NCBI GenBank assembly: GCA_003017855.1
Contig: PYER01000001.1
Location: 1 to 64,000 of the forward strand
Direction of reading: 5' to 3'
DNA length: 64,000 bases
DNA from: a filamentous cyanobacterium CCT1
Lineage (GTDB): Bacteria > Cyanobacteriota > Cyanobacteriia > Phormidesmidales > Phormidesmidaceae
The translations under genes were made by a program, and so were the position numbers. Shown piece after piece: positions 52,701 to 61,481 of the stretch. Within the stretch, counting starts at the first letter, position 1; every line of letters begins with the position of its first letter. The notes under the pieces were generated by a model. The model made no database searches. It had not been told where the DNA came from and saw nothing but the letters and a program-made list of their open reading frames with translations.

Positions 52701-54308
52701 CAGGGGTTGCCTGCGGGCTATTGGTCGTCCCCAACTGGATCTAGCTTCGGCATCTAGCAAGTTATGGAAGAGACGGTTGGTGACATCTAAATCGTCGGTG
52801 AAGGCAAAGACCCGTGACCCGTAGGCTCCTTGACCGGGGGAGGCATCCGCCGGATCGAGAATTCGGCGCAGCAGCATGGCGGTTTGAATGCTGGTGGACA
52901 GTAGGCTGGTGCCGGAGACGGGGTCGCCTCGGAGAGCTAACAGATATTCCATGCCTTCGGGCTGAACATCGCTGCCGGGAGCAATTTCTTCCACGCTGCC
53001 AGGGGCCAGGCCGACTAGCTGAGTAAAGAACTCGGCGGCGCTTTGGAGAGTGGCGGAGAGCCCGGTGAACTGAACTTTCTTACCGATCACCCGTTGCCAG
53101 CGGCGCAGCAGGTAGGCTACCTGGGCACCGTGGATGCCGGTGTAGGTGTGGACTTCATCGAGTAGGACAATCTGGGGAGGCTTGGTAGCCCCAACTCCAA
53201 AGATATGGCCATATACTGAATCGCCCATTGAGCGGTTGAGCATTTCGGTGGTGGCAAAGAGGATGTCGGGCGGAGTCTTGGCCATGCGATCGCGGGTTAA
53301 CATCACCTCGTCTTCTGTGACCTCGGCTCTGCAGTTGAGGTCAAGGCAAACCAAACGCTCTCGTTCTTGCCCAATGTCTTCTCGTCGCCAGCTAAGGACA
53401 CCTTCACACTGAGGACAGCGTAGGTAGGGACAGGTAAAGCCACCTCTTTCAGCCTTCCAATTGCCCTTCAAGCTGTAATCTTCTGGGTTGGCTTTTCTGG
53501 GAGTTAAGCCGAAAAAGGCTCCAATGGTGAGTTTTCGTTGCCCGGCCTGGTGCAGAACCGCATCGAGGCGGCGGGCTTCGAGATAGGTTTCGGAGAATTG
53601 GTCTTTGAGCAGTTCTTGGCGGGGATAGATAGCCAGGGCCTTTGTCCAATAGGCGTCTTTGGCAGAGTTTTTTTGAACAAGGCCTGCGAGATGGGTGAGA
53701 GCTGGCAGGTAAAAGGCAAGGGTCTTGCCGGTGCCGGTGCCTGCACAGACGATCATGCCGCGACTTTTGGTGCTTTTGAGGTCGCGCAGCATGCGGGTGG
53801 TGGCCCGGAGTTGGAAGTCAGCTAGTTGAAGGGTGCGATCGGGGGAAACCAGCATGGCCTCTAGGGCAGAGTGCTGAGTTGGGGAAAGGAGTTTGTCAAC
53901 TTCGAGGTGCTGGAGAACGGCTTGGGGCTCTAGGATGCGGGAAGGGTAGAGGCGCTGACGGAGGGAGAAGCGATAGTCAGCAACGAGGGTAGGGGCGGTT
54001 TGCCAGTCGCGCTTGGGGAAAAGCTGGCGCAGGCGAGCAAAAAGGCGCACGGCCTCGGCCATACGGGTGCGGTAGCGGCGGCGACCTCTCAGGTTAAAGT
54101 CAAAGAGGAGCTTGCGCTCCTGCATAACATCAATAAGATCCCACGGATCAGCATCCAGACCTGATTGATCAATACAAGATTCCGACAAGTCTGTGATTTC
54201 GTCCTCGCTGAAGCCGCCATCAACAACACCCCAAGTTAGGAGTTCGACTTCCTTAAGTTCTAGTTGGTTTAGGAAGACTTGAATTAGGGTACTGAGATCT
54301 TCGTCCAT
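49719..54308 (-). CDS. dpdJ: DpdJ-like superfamily 2 helicase, first copy
   Basis: A 1529-residue helicase. Walker A is CAGTGTGKTLAFYLP near 188-202, the DEVH box LLDEVHTYTGIHG near 380, motif III GLSATLQSA near 425, and motifs V/VI ASLEVGFNDPD and LQRKGRAGRRR near 595-625. A zinc-like cluster (CPYLRCPQCEGVL and CLDLNC) interrupts the first RecA-like domain. The C-terminal 900 residues are large, mostly helical and without a domain I can name. It lies 27 bases downstream of dpdI and overlaps dpdK by 4. This layout parallels DISARM DrmA and Dpd DpdJ helicases. The neighbours dpdE-I favour Dpd. Confidence 0.78.
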   Translation of the reverse strand: MDEDLSTLIQVFLNQLELKEVELLTWGVVDGGFSEDEITDLSESCIDQSGLDADPWDLIDVMQERKLLFDFNLRGRRRYRTRMAEAVRLFARLRQLFPKRDWQTAPTLVADYRFSLRQRLYPSRILEPQAVLQHLEVDKLLSPTQHSALEAMLVSPDRTLQLADFQLRATTRMLRDLKSTKSRGMIVCAGTGTGKTLAFYLPALTHLAGLVQKNSAKDAYWTKALAIYPRQELLKDQFSETYLEARRLDAVLHQAGQRKLTIGAFFGLTPRKANPEDYSLKGNWKAERGGFTCPYLRCPQCEGVLSWRREDIGQERERLVCLDLNCRAEVTEDEVMLTRDRMAKTPPDILFATTEMLNRSMGDSVYGHIFGVGATKPPQIVLLDEVHTYTGIHGAQVAYLLRRWQRVIGKKVQFTGLSATLQSAAEFFTQLVGLAPGSVEEIAPGSDVQPEGMEYLLALRGDPVSGTSLLSTSIQTAMLLRRILDPADASPGQGAYGSRVFAFTDDLDVTNRLFHNLLDAEARSSWGRPIARRQPLAALRTHSNPDASDRLPSGQSWYLCEEIGHTLENPLQITRTSSQDTGVDADSDIIVATASLEVGFNDPDVGAVIQHKAPRNMASFLQRKGRAGRRRTMRPWTVVVLSDYGRDRIAYQSYDLLFNPILEERLLPLSNRYVIRIQAAFAFMDWVAQQLPATPRGSVWKDFASPAQGSWQQRQSQAVAIIRHILEGGEAYTTLEAYLQEALGLSNEDLQPILWDPPRALMTGVLPTLLRRLETGWKRLQLPGEPELDYHTREPLPDFVPANLFSDLLLPEVRIVTPPPTKSSTEPEEYYLPILQAIKTFAPGRVSRRFGIQRGQISHWIAPAALVSGVQNLAIEQICTEYEEAGTFQVWQNDQITDIRCIRPWTLQVEQIPPQVSDKSNAQLEWHTQIMPPDRGTPMDLPQGSFWLGILDAVYNFTHNQQNPLEVRRFAMGSEANLRIQKNRQTQEVETSIRFVEAANGQPAGVGFAQTVDGIVFHYRIPADFTLSPYDANRPKVHAFRTSYFRHRVRHDVRLDGIANIFQRDWLYQIYLSMLVAYALQNEVSLPDAYQTLQEKDLGQEMATVLDRIFQTLSVEEPSDEATSDETTTDGLTDLSDQIAPNLPPGRQPTHERLRELASSAEVQTVLNDLAQILWQQPDEGWHDWARQRFRATLGGAILEACRQLCPQFDSEDLLLDLDSGPRPPGSSPLAEDLEEIWLTEASPGGSGVIEEILQRYTEDPIGFLRLVESALEPSDFEVVDSELTTLLELSETSESVQSVFTQVRSADSHHTLTQASEHLRRVLQGEGILITPAVMTAIHARILSPGSGTATDHQLRELLRRWQEQEERLGIEVDARVFAYVASTQPELTEALPPGARQDPYVCFQVLYGRLWLRGSVIRNRAVSFYNPFSIVPEADREILLDVLQPAETLVKLEELNWQEQVNEALRTVGTASLSARSTSRQALKGALLKIMMEPVDVGFLNLYPAVEGMRRTSQGYIARLRIRETLQ

Positions 54309-54335
54309 GGGTTATTAAAGCTAAATTTAGAGCAC

Positions 54336-55040
54336 CTAGTCAGCTAGTTTGATTTGAAATAGACGGGTAATTCCTTTGTCTCTCAGCCATGCCTCGACCT
54401 CTGGAGTTAGGCTATCTAGCGAGGCCCCAACAGTAGACGTAGCCTTAAGAAAGTTCAAGACGGACTCTGGCACTTCATTTGACTTAAGGCTATCCCAAGC
54501 ATCAGATAATTCAGAAATGAAATCATCTACTTGCTTAAATTGATTTTCATTTGCAGGAAATCTTATGTTTTCTAAGCGCATAAGGATGCTCTTAACCTTT
54601 TGCACGGTTGGTCTAAAGGTCGAGATTTTTTCTAGCAGATCGAGAAGTTCTCGATTCGTTGTCGGCAGTTCTTCTTTTTTATATGTATGCCATGCCTGAG
54701 ATAGTTCAACCTCAAGAGAATCTTTAAGAACTTTGAACTTAGAATTCAAAGCTGCAATTTTGAATTCTTCTCCGACGAGAAACCCTTTATCTTCAGAAAA
54801 CTTGCTTAGTGTGGCTAATATCTCTTTTGAAAACTGATCGGCTTTTTGGTCAACAGTAAACTTGTTTATGCCTTTAGCGTTGAATGCCTGAAGAGCTATT
54901 ACTAGAGGAGATAGTTCTTTAACAAGTGCCTGAATCTGATCTTCGCGATTGCGAAACTTTCCTAGATCCGTCGCATATTTCTTCAGGAAGCCGATATCCT
55001 GAGCGTGCTGACTCATTTTTTGGCAATCTTCTAGGAGCAT
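54336..55040 (-). CDS. dpdI: DpdI-like coiled-coil protein
   Basis: A 234-residue, almost wholly helical protein (FRNREDQIQALVKELSPLVIAL; FKVLKDSLEVELSQAWHTYK) with probable coiled coils and no catalytic motif. It starts at ATG 55040 with AAGGAG 7 bases upstream, overlapping dpdH by 10 bases. Its place between DpdH-like and DpdJ-like genes is the main reason for the DpdI call. It probably acts as a structural partner of the ATPase. Confidence 0.65.
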   Translation of the reverse strand: MLLEDCQKMSQHAQDIGFLKKYATDLGKFRNREDQIQALVKELSPLVIALQAFNAKGINKFTVDQKADQFSKEILATLSKFSEDKGFLVGEEFKIAALNSKFKVLKDSLEVELSQAWHTYKKEELPTTNRELLDLLEKISTFRPTVQKVKSILMRLENIRFPANENQFKQVDDFISELSDAWDSLKSNEVPESVLNFLKATSTVGASLDSLTPEVEAWLRDKGITRLFQIKLAD

Positions 55041-58000
55041 GCTGCTTCTCCTTTGATTTCACTAGCCAGTTGCTGCAACTCTAAGAGCGATCGCTCAATA
55101 GCCACATAGCTCGCTTCCAATTCCCCACCCTCTGCCGTTCTCAAATCGGCCAGGTTACTTTGAACTGCTTCCTGCGATTTATCTACAAATTTCCGTGCAT
55201 AATCAAGAAACTTGGTAATGACTTCGACTGGTCGTTCTGGCAAGCTGCTGAGCAGAGGTAGCAGCGTAGCGATTTCATTCATGTCTTGGAGTTTCTGCAG
55301 CTTACTTAGGTAATCTTTCAACCTGGCTCCTTTGAATTCCTCCATCACCTTTTTTAGGTCGTCTCGGTTAGTCCCTCTGAATACCCCAACCTCTGTAACT
55401 CTCTCAACAGTCTGCAGAAGTCCCTTAACCACTTCTGCCTGGGAGAAATCCTCACCTAACTCCTCTAAGACTCGTTGGTAAATAGCAAGATGGCGATCGC
55501 GCTCATCCCAAACGGCTTGCTCCAATAGTTCATCCACCTCCTTTCGTGCCTTGCTGATGGCATCAAAAGGAGAATCTGAACTAATATCAGAGATATCTAC
55601 TTGAGGTTTCCAAGTTGCGGCAACTGATTTAAGGGGGCCAACTAACTGAACGGCATCAATTACCTGTAAGACCGACCGACCTCCCTTCGTACAGGGAATT
55701 CTGCTTTCAAGAACTTCTCGCAGCTTGGGTTGATGCTTTTTTAAGCTATTGAACAACTTTTGCCAAGTCCCCGCTCGGTTTGATACATCGACTTTTTCTA
55801 AGTCGGTGAAAGCAGCATTAACTAAGTCTTCTAGAGACGTAGTCGTGCCTCCGGCCATACGACCCGCGATCGCCAGCAATTCTACTACAGACGGCACTGG
55901 ATCCCCATCTACACCTGATTTTGTTGAGCACTTGGGTACAGACTGAAGCACATACTGACTCCAGTCTTCTAGCTTTCGAGCGTAAACACGGAAATATTTA
56001 GCTCCATCTTTAAAGTTCCAATGTTGATGGTGATTGTAGAGTAATAGAGCTTGAAGGGCGATTACAGTATCCCCTAGATCCTCTGAGCTAAGGGGTAAGC
56101 GTAATTCAATATCTTTAACTAAAACAGAAGTTGCTGCATTAGAAAAAGTGATATTGCGTTGTTTAAAGAGTCTATTAACAACATGTGATCGCAGGATTAA
56201 TTCTGCATCCCAGTCAATGTAAGAATCTATAGCAATGAAAAGTTTAGGACGTAGTTCAGTAGCTACACCTGGAGGTAATTGAGTACCATTGCGCCAATTA
56301 TCTAAATCACGAATGTAACTATCTATTTCTAGTGGTGGAGGTAGTGGAGGTAGTGGAGGTGGGTTAGGATCTGGTGGAGGTGAAGGTAAAACGCTCCGAC
56401 TAGGGACATTGGGCAAGTCAAATGCCGTGTGAACTTCTGAGGGTAGATTGCATAGCTCAGGACTATCTGACCAGAAATTTAGCAATGCTTCACGACGATC
56501 AGCATTCACCGGATCTTCGGTCTTGATGTCTTTAACTAAGATAGCGTTGAGTTTGCTGCCCCCAAAGTGATCCAACAATAAAGTTGAGGGAAATTGACCC
56601 TTCTCCAGATCAGAGCGATGGTACTCCAGGGTATAGCGCAGCACGTCCTTAATTAACGTGCGTGGATTAAAAACACCTTGGTTGGTGCGTTCCCGCATTA
56701 TTTTGAGCGCTGTTGCATTGAATGGATACAAGCCCATGCCATCAACAGCACCGAACCCCGCATGGCAACTGCTTTGATGTTCACAGTCAATACAGGCGTT
56801 AGGGATAGCTTTAATGGGCTCTCCAGTTTCTTCATCCACATTAGTCAGCCAATCTCGAATATCCGGATCCTGCAATCGAACTGCATTTAAGTAACGAGCT
56901 GCTAACTGCTGGACATCTGCAGGCGTTACTAAGGATTGTTCGCCTACAGTTTCAACGTCCAGATTCACTATAAAATCTGTACGTGTCCGTACTGTGTCTA
57001 CTAATCCCTGAAAGTAACCCGTTGTACAAGCCAGAGCCGTTCGCATTGCACATAGAGGTTCTCCTTGCCCTTGCTGAGAACGCGCTAGTACAGCTTCTAG
57101 AACTTCGCGATCAATACCTTGGAGTTTGGCAAAATCCTCAATCAACAGAATTAGTTCAACATCTTTTCGAGCCAAAGCTCGACGTACATCTAGCATCAGT
57201 CGCTGTAAGTCTTCACGCCCCAGATTCAAGACTTTAGCGATTGCTTCATCCAAGTGAATATTAAGCCATGCTACTGTGGCTTTCTGAATCTCATCATTGC
57301 CGATTAAAAAGCTGTAAAAGTCCTGAGCCTGGGCACTGGCCTTAGTAATGTTAAGGACATTTAGCGGCAAATCTTCCAGAGAAAACTGCCGTCGCTCCTC
57401 CACAATTTCAACTGATTCGCGGCGACCCAGGATATGTATTACCAATCGATGGATGATGCCTTCCTTCTTTAGCCAGTGCTCCCGGAAAAACGGATCGTGG
57501 AGTAGTGCTGGTAGGGACTTAATCAGGTAGTCCTGTTCATCAGATAGATTCGAGGCATCGTGTCGTCCACTGGAACCAACGGCAATTGCCAGGTTAGCCA
57601 ATAGTTGCTCCCGTGCCTCAGCCTCTGTCAGGGTATTAGCCGCTTGCCGCAGTCGGTTCCGATACTCATCAAACTCCGGCCCTTCAACATCCGCCAAGAT
57701 CAATTCAATGATGTCTCTCAGATTAGTCCCTACTTTGGGGATCAGCAAAACCCGGTAATGCGGTGCTTTCCGAATACTCCGAATTCGGGTATAGAGCCAA
57801 CGAATCAGATGCGATTTGCCAGTGCCAGACGTTCCCAGAACGGAAACAAAGATAAAGTCAGATGTTGACAGAAAAGTCTGGAGAAATTTTTCTTCACTAT
57901 AGGTTGCATTTCGCTGTGCCTCTTCGATGCTCTGGAAATGCATTTTGACAGGCGAGTGAGTTGCCAGAAAAATGTGTTCTTCAGGTTGAGTAGCCTCCAC

Positions 58001-58057
58001 ATCCATGACTTTACGAATCATCTCAGGCTTCCAGCAGGCATATTTGCTAAATGTCAT
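55031..58057 (-). CDS. dpdH: DpdH-like AAA+ ATPase
   Basis: A 1008-residue protein. The N-terminal AAA+ domain has Walker A VLGTSGTGKSHLIRWLY near 72-88 and Walker B ELILLIEDFAKLQ near 301-313. A cysteine cluster (CIDCEHQSSCHAG, about 421-433) follows. Near 555-575 a nearly pure proline stretch (SPPPDPNPPPLPPLPPPLE) links it to a long helical C-terminal half. Such ATPases drive DNA translocation or signal to the nuclease part of defence systems. It overlaps dpdG by 4 and dpdI by 10 bases. Function is inferred from Dpd context. Confidence 0.78.
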   Translation of the reverse strand: MTFSKYACWKPEMIRKVMDVEATQPEEHIFLATHSPVKMHFQSIEEAQRNATYSEEKFLQTFLSTSDFIFVSVLGTSGTGKSHLIRWLYTRIRSIRKAPHYRVLLIPKVGTNLRDIIELILADVEGPEFDEYRNRLRQAANTLTEAEAREQLLANLAIAVGSSGRHDASNLSDEQDYLIKSLPALLHDPFFREHWLKKEGIIHRLVIHILGRRESVEIVEERRQFSLEDLPLNVLNITKASAQAQDFYSFLIGNDEIQKATVAWLNIHLDEAIAKVLNLGREDLQRLMLDVRRALARKDVELILLIEDFAKLQGIDREVLEAVLARSQQGQGEPLCAMRTALACTTGYFQGLVDTVRTRTDFIVNLDVETVGEQSLVTPADVQQLAARYLNAVRLQDPDIRDWLTNVDEETGEPIKAIPNACIDCEHQSSCHAGFGAVDGMGLYPFNATALKIMRERTNQGVFNPRTLIKDVLRYTLEYHRSDLEKGQFPSTLLLDHFGGSKLNAILVKDIKTEDPVNADRREALLNFWSDSPELCNLPSEVHTAFDLPNVPSRSVLPSPPPDPNPPPLPPLPPPLEIDSYIRDLDNWRNGTQLPPGVATELRPKLFIAIDSYIDWDAELILRSHVVNRLFKQRNITFSNAATSVLVKDIELRLPLSSEDLGDTVIALQALLLYNHHQHWNFKDGAKYFRVYARKLEDWSQYVLQSVPKCSTKSGVDGDPVPSVVELLAIAGRMAGGTTTSLEDLVNAAFTDLEKVDVSNRAGTWQKLFNSLKKHQPKLREVLESRIPCTKGGRSVLQVIDAVQLVGPLKSVAATWKPQVDISDISSDSPFDAISKARKEVDELLEQAVWDERDRHLAIYQRVLEELGEDFSQAEVVKGLLQTVERVTEVGVFRGTNRDDLKKVMEEFKGARLKDYLSKLQKLQDMNEIATLLPLLSSLPERPVEVITKFLDYARKFVDKSQEAVQSNLADLRTAEGGELEASYVAIERSLLELQQLASEIKGEAACS

Positions 58058-58932
58058 ACCTCTTCTCCCTGAACTGATTGATCAATCCAAGTGATATGGG
58101 AGATACGACTATCAACCCCATCCTGCAAGACCGAAACCGTGATATCTGAAAGTCTTTCTAACTTTATCTTCCCTTCTTCTTCTAATCGTCGCAGGGTCAC
58201 AGAAGTTACACTGGATAGATAATTTGACTCACAATCTCCTAGCTGATCGTCAATTTTCTCCCGAAAGGTGCCCGTTTCAAATACTGGGCAGTATTTCCCA
58301 AGACGATTGATAAATTCTCCGAAGGGAATGTTTTTATCTGCTACACCTTCAAACAAGGTACTTAAGCTTTGTCTAATATAAGCCGTCGGATCGGGTACTA
58401 AAACTGGATTGCCAGATAGAGTATTGCGCCAACCAAACCCCAGATAACAACTCCAGTCCTCAAACTGTCCAAACCGAGCATCATTAAGCTCTAATAGCTC
58501 TTCTCCAACTTGATCGCGGAGTTTTTTCTGAGCTTCTGCCCAGTTCCCTGGAGCTACGAAAAAGTCCTGAGCCATATACCAAGCTAAAACCCTGGCGAAG
58601 TCATGATTCTCAGTTAATTCTGGTGTATTGAGCAGCAGTTGGGCTAGGGCAGAAGGTAATACATTCTCTTTCAGATTAAGTTTTGGGTTAATGGCGACCT
58701 CTGAGCCATCTTCGCTCTCTTCCACAAGTCCCATTTTGATGCACTCCCGAATAGTAGCCTGCACCATCTTTCGAGAGAGTTGTCTATCATCACCCCTGCT
58801 AACCAGAGCTTTTGGTGAGAGCAGAGCCTCTAGAGTCTCCCGTTTCTCTCGTTGCCCTTTGGCCGCAAGCAAGTAACGCACCACCCCTTTGACCCGACTG
58901 GGAACAACATAGGGATCTTTTAAGATACTCAT
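58054..58932 (-). CDS. dpdG: DpdG-like protein with winged-helix N-terminus
   Basis: A 292-residue protein. The N-terminal about 90 residues look like a winged helix (VKGVVRYLLAAKGQREKRETL; SRKMVQATIRECIKMGLVEE). The rest is mixed and ends acidic. Its position after the RecQ-like gene and before the AAA+ gene matches DpdG. It overlaps both neighbours by 4 bases (ATGA). No enzymatic motif is seen; a DNA-binding or specificity role is inference. Confidence 0.68.
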   Translation of the reverse strand: MSILKDPYVVPSRVKGVVRYLLAAKGQREKRETLEALLSPKALVSRGDDRQLSRKMVQATIRECIKMGLVEESEDGSEVAINPKLNLKENVLPSALAQLLLNTPELTENHDFARVLAWYMAQDFFVAPGNWAEAQKKLRDQVGEELLELNDARFGQFEDWSCYLGFGWRNTLSGNPVLVPDPTAYIRQSLSTLFEGVADKNIPFGEFINRLGKYCPVFETGTFREKIDDQLGDCESNYLSSVTSVTLRRLEEEGKIKLERLSDITVSVLQDGVDSRISHITWIDQSVQGEEV

Positions 58933-61481
58933 AGGCCAAGTTCTCCACAGAGCAGATCAAGTCGGAACCCTCTACCAGGCCAAACATCGCGAACTAGTCG
59001 ATGAGGCGTTGTAGGATCGGGAGTGTTATCTGGCAGAAAGACGATTAGGGGAACCTTAGAACGAGCAAACTGTTGATAGTCAGCTATTGGTATCATCGCA
59101 GAATCGTAATATAACAAAGTTGATATTTGGGGCATTACAAAGGGTTGGTAGCCTTCAAAGCTAAAAACTACTTCTCCATCGAATAGTAGATAGAGAGTCT
59201 GGGGAGCTACGACATTTACAATGCCTTCTTTTACTAAACGTGGAATGAGGCGCTTAATGAGGCGCTTGCGATCGCGCTCCGCTTGCCGATCCAGATGCAA
59301 CGAATAGAAAACCCCTAACAGATTTTCTCCATTCAGCAGTGCTTTGAGCGCCTCTCCCAGTCTGGAATGCGGCGGCTGCCAGATCCGAAACGGTGCAGGG
59401 GTAGCTCCTTGAAAGGGTAAGACCCCCTTATTCCGACAAAACGGGCATCCCCCGCAAGAGCGTTCTACTGCTACACTCCTTCGGGGGGGCTCAGACCGGG
59501 ATGGAATACTATAGGCCTCTGAGAAGATGTCAGACAGACATCGCTTTGATCGCAGAGCTTCTTTCATCAGGTTGAAGCTATGGTACGCCCACTGTTGGCG
59601 CTGATTGCGAGTTGGCTCAACCTTTTCTTCCCACACCTCAGTCTGGAGATGCTGCTCATCGCGGATTTGAATAGTGCGATAGCTGCTGTATTTCTCGATC
59701 GCCTGTTTGAAGTCTTCTTCAGAATCAAACTGAGATCGTTGAGGTGGTGGCTCGGCATCAATTGAAATCAGACCAGCTCGACTCATCAGAGTGAGCGTGC
59801 GAATGTTCCAGTCCTGATTTCTAATGCTGCTCGCATCCAGGTCAATGTTGTAAGGAGGTGGAACATTAATGGGAACCTGAAATCGTCCATCTGGCAATGA
59901 ACGCTTACGAGAAAACATCTCCTGCCATCGTTGCCTACCCCGATCGCTGGTGATATAAGTAATTTCCCCAATGGCGGCTGCGTCCTGAAAGTCTTGTGCG
60001 GTGTAAAGCACCAGAGATAGGGTAGCTTTACCATCACGCCCACCCCGGCCTACTTCTTGGTAAAAGCGGTCAATGGTCTCAGGAATGCAGACATGGATCA
60101 CAGCCCGCACATCTGGCAGGTCTACCCCCAAGCCAAAGGCTGAGGTCGCTACGACAATATCGATCAGCCCATCTTGCCACTTGTTTAACAAGTCTAAACG
60201 CTCACGCTGACTTGACTTGCCCGTCATCTTGGCGCAGCGCCTATATCCAGATTGTTGAAGGTATCGATGCCAATGGTCTACATCATTGACCTTGCTACCG
60301 TAAATGATCAGTGGCCGGGGTAGGTGAGCCACAGCTTCCACCAGACGTTCTCGGCGTTCCGTTTCATTGCCACAGTAGGCAAACCAGTAGGTAGGCTCAG
60401 GCCGAAGCTGTACCGAAGAGACAATTTCAAATGGCCCTGGTGCTCCAAACAGCGTTTCGAGTGTATCTAGGCAAGATTCTGTGACCGTGGCGGTGAGTAG
60501 CAAGGTGGGGAAACCTGGCAGTTTGTTGTCGCGGCAGACTCGAAGGAGCGATCGCCGGAAGCCAGCCAATTCCTGAAACTCTGGACGAAACTCATCTCCC
60601 CATTGCTCAACAATGTGGGCCTCATCGATGACCAGATATCGGAGAAAGCCTTGCCGGGCAGCCTCGTAAACACTGAAGGACAGAGACTCGATCAACCCCT
60701 CAGGACTGGTAAAGACAATGGGTTGGGTGCCCTGGCGGATGCGATCGCGAATTTCTTCCCGTCGTTCTTGCCCCTCAATAGAGGTATCGCTGTAGTAGGC
60801 GGTGGCAATATTTGTTTTTGTTTGGGCCTTAAACGTCCGCTCCTGATCGATGGCCAATGCCACAGTAGGTACTACTACAATCGTCACTCCTACTACTGGT
60901 TTTGAGGCCAACCACGCAGGCAAATGGGCACAAAGGCTCTTGCCCGAACTGGTGGGAAGATTAACCACCAGCGTAGACTCAGGAGGCGCAGTCAAAATTG
61001 TTCGGATTGCCTCTCGCTGACCCACGCTTTGGTAGGTCTCATAGCCCAGTGCTTTAAGAAAAGGATCGCCTGGGACAGGTTCATGGCTCCGGCGTCGCTC
61101 TTCCTTAAATAAAGGGGTTTCAGGAGACACCTGCTCAGCCTGGGGCAGCCATTCTGGGTACCAGGGCTCAGCGCTGACCACAAAAAAGTCAGGCCCCTTA
61201 TTGACCACCGCTATACCGCTGCGCCCCCAAACCTCTCGCTGGGTTGGAAACGGGGTCTTTCTTGGTACCTTCAGACTAGGAGAGGCTCCGCCCTGAATTT
61301 CCATCTCACGGCGCAGCAAATGACGCACTAAAGCAGCAATGTCCCCTTGGCCTAGTGCCTGAGGTAACTGTAGTGCCCTTACCAACCGGCGTTGACAGGC
61401 TTCTGCAAAAGCCATTTCATCCAGAGGGGAGTTAGCGCTACTCCTTAGCCAGTCTGCTAGATCTTGAAAGCCTAATTCCAT
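58929..61481 (-). CDS. dpdF: DpdF-like RecQ-type DNA helicase
   Basis: An 850-residue superfamily 2 helicase of RecQ type. Motif I is NLPTSSGKSLCAHLPAW near 170-186, motif II VIDEAHIVEQWGDEFRPEFQ near 283-302, motif III LLTATVTESC near 333, and motif VI QEVGRGGRDGKATL near 474-487. A four-cysteine site C-G-G-C-P-F-C-R-N near 677 is like RecQ zinc sites. It starts at ATG 61481, sharing a base with the dpdE stop (TGATG), or at GTG 61484. In Dpd systems it belongs to the restriction genes. Confidence 0.82.
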   Translation of the reverse strand: MELGFQDLADWLRSSANSPLDEMAFAEACQRRLVRALQLPQALGQGDIAALVRHLLRREMEIQGGASPSLKVPRKTPFPTQREVWGRSGIAVVNKGPDFFVVSAEPWYPEWLPQAEQVSPETPLFKEERRRSHEPVPGDPFLKALGYETYQSVGQREAIRTILTAPPESTLVVNLPTSSGKSLCAHLPAWLASKPVVGVTIVVVPTVALAIDQERTFKAQTKTNIATAYYSDTSIEGQERREEIRDRIRQGTQPIVFTSPEGLIESLSFSVYEAARQGFLRYLVIDEAHIVEQWGDEFRPEFQELAGFRRSLLRVCRDNKLPGFPTLLLTATVTESCLDTLETLFGAPGPFEIVSSVQLRPEPTYWFAYCGNETERRERLVEAVAHLPRPLIIYGSKVNDVDHWHRYLQQSGYRRCAKMTGKSSQRERLDLLNKWQDGLIDIVVATSAFGLGVDLPDVRAVIHVCIPETIDRFYQEVGRGGRDGKATLSLVLYTAQDFQDAAAIGEITYITSDRGRQRWQEMFSRKRSLPDGRFQVPINVPPPYNIDLDASSIRNQDWNIRTLTLMSRAGLISIDAEPPPQRSQFDSEEDFKQAIEKYSSYRTIQIRDEQHLQTEVWEEKVEPTRNQRQQWAYHSFNLMKEALRSKRCLSDIFSEAYSIPSRSEPPRRSVAVERSCGGCPFCRNKGVLPFQGATPAPFRIWQPPHSRLGEALKALLNGENLLGVFYSLHLDRQAERDRKRLIKRLIPRLVKEGIVNVVAPQTLYLLFDGEVVFSFEGYQPFVMPQISTLLYYDSAMIPIADYQQFARSKVPLIVFLPDNTPDPTTPHRLVRDVWPGRGFRLDLLCGELGL

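Noticed and set aside
39183-54308. Plain DISARM system
   Set aside because: The helicases and PLD proteins resemble DrmA/DrmC, but no DrmB-only protein or DISARM methyltransferase is present, while DpdA/B/E/F/G/H-like genes are.
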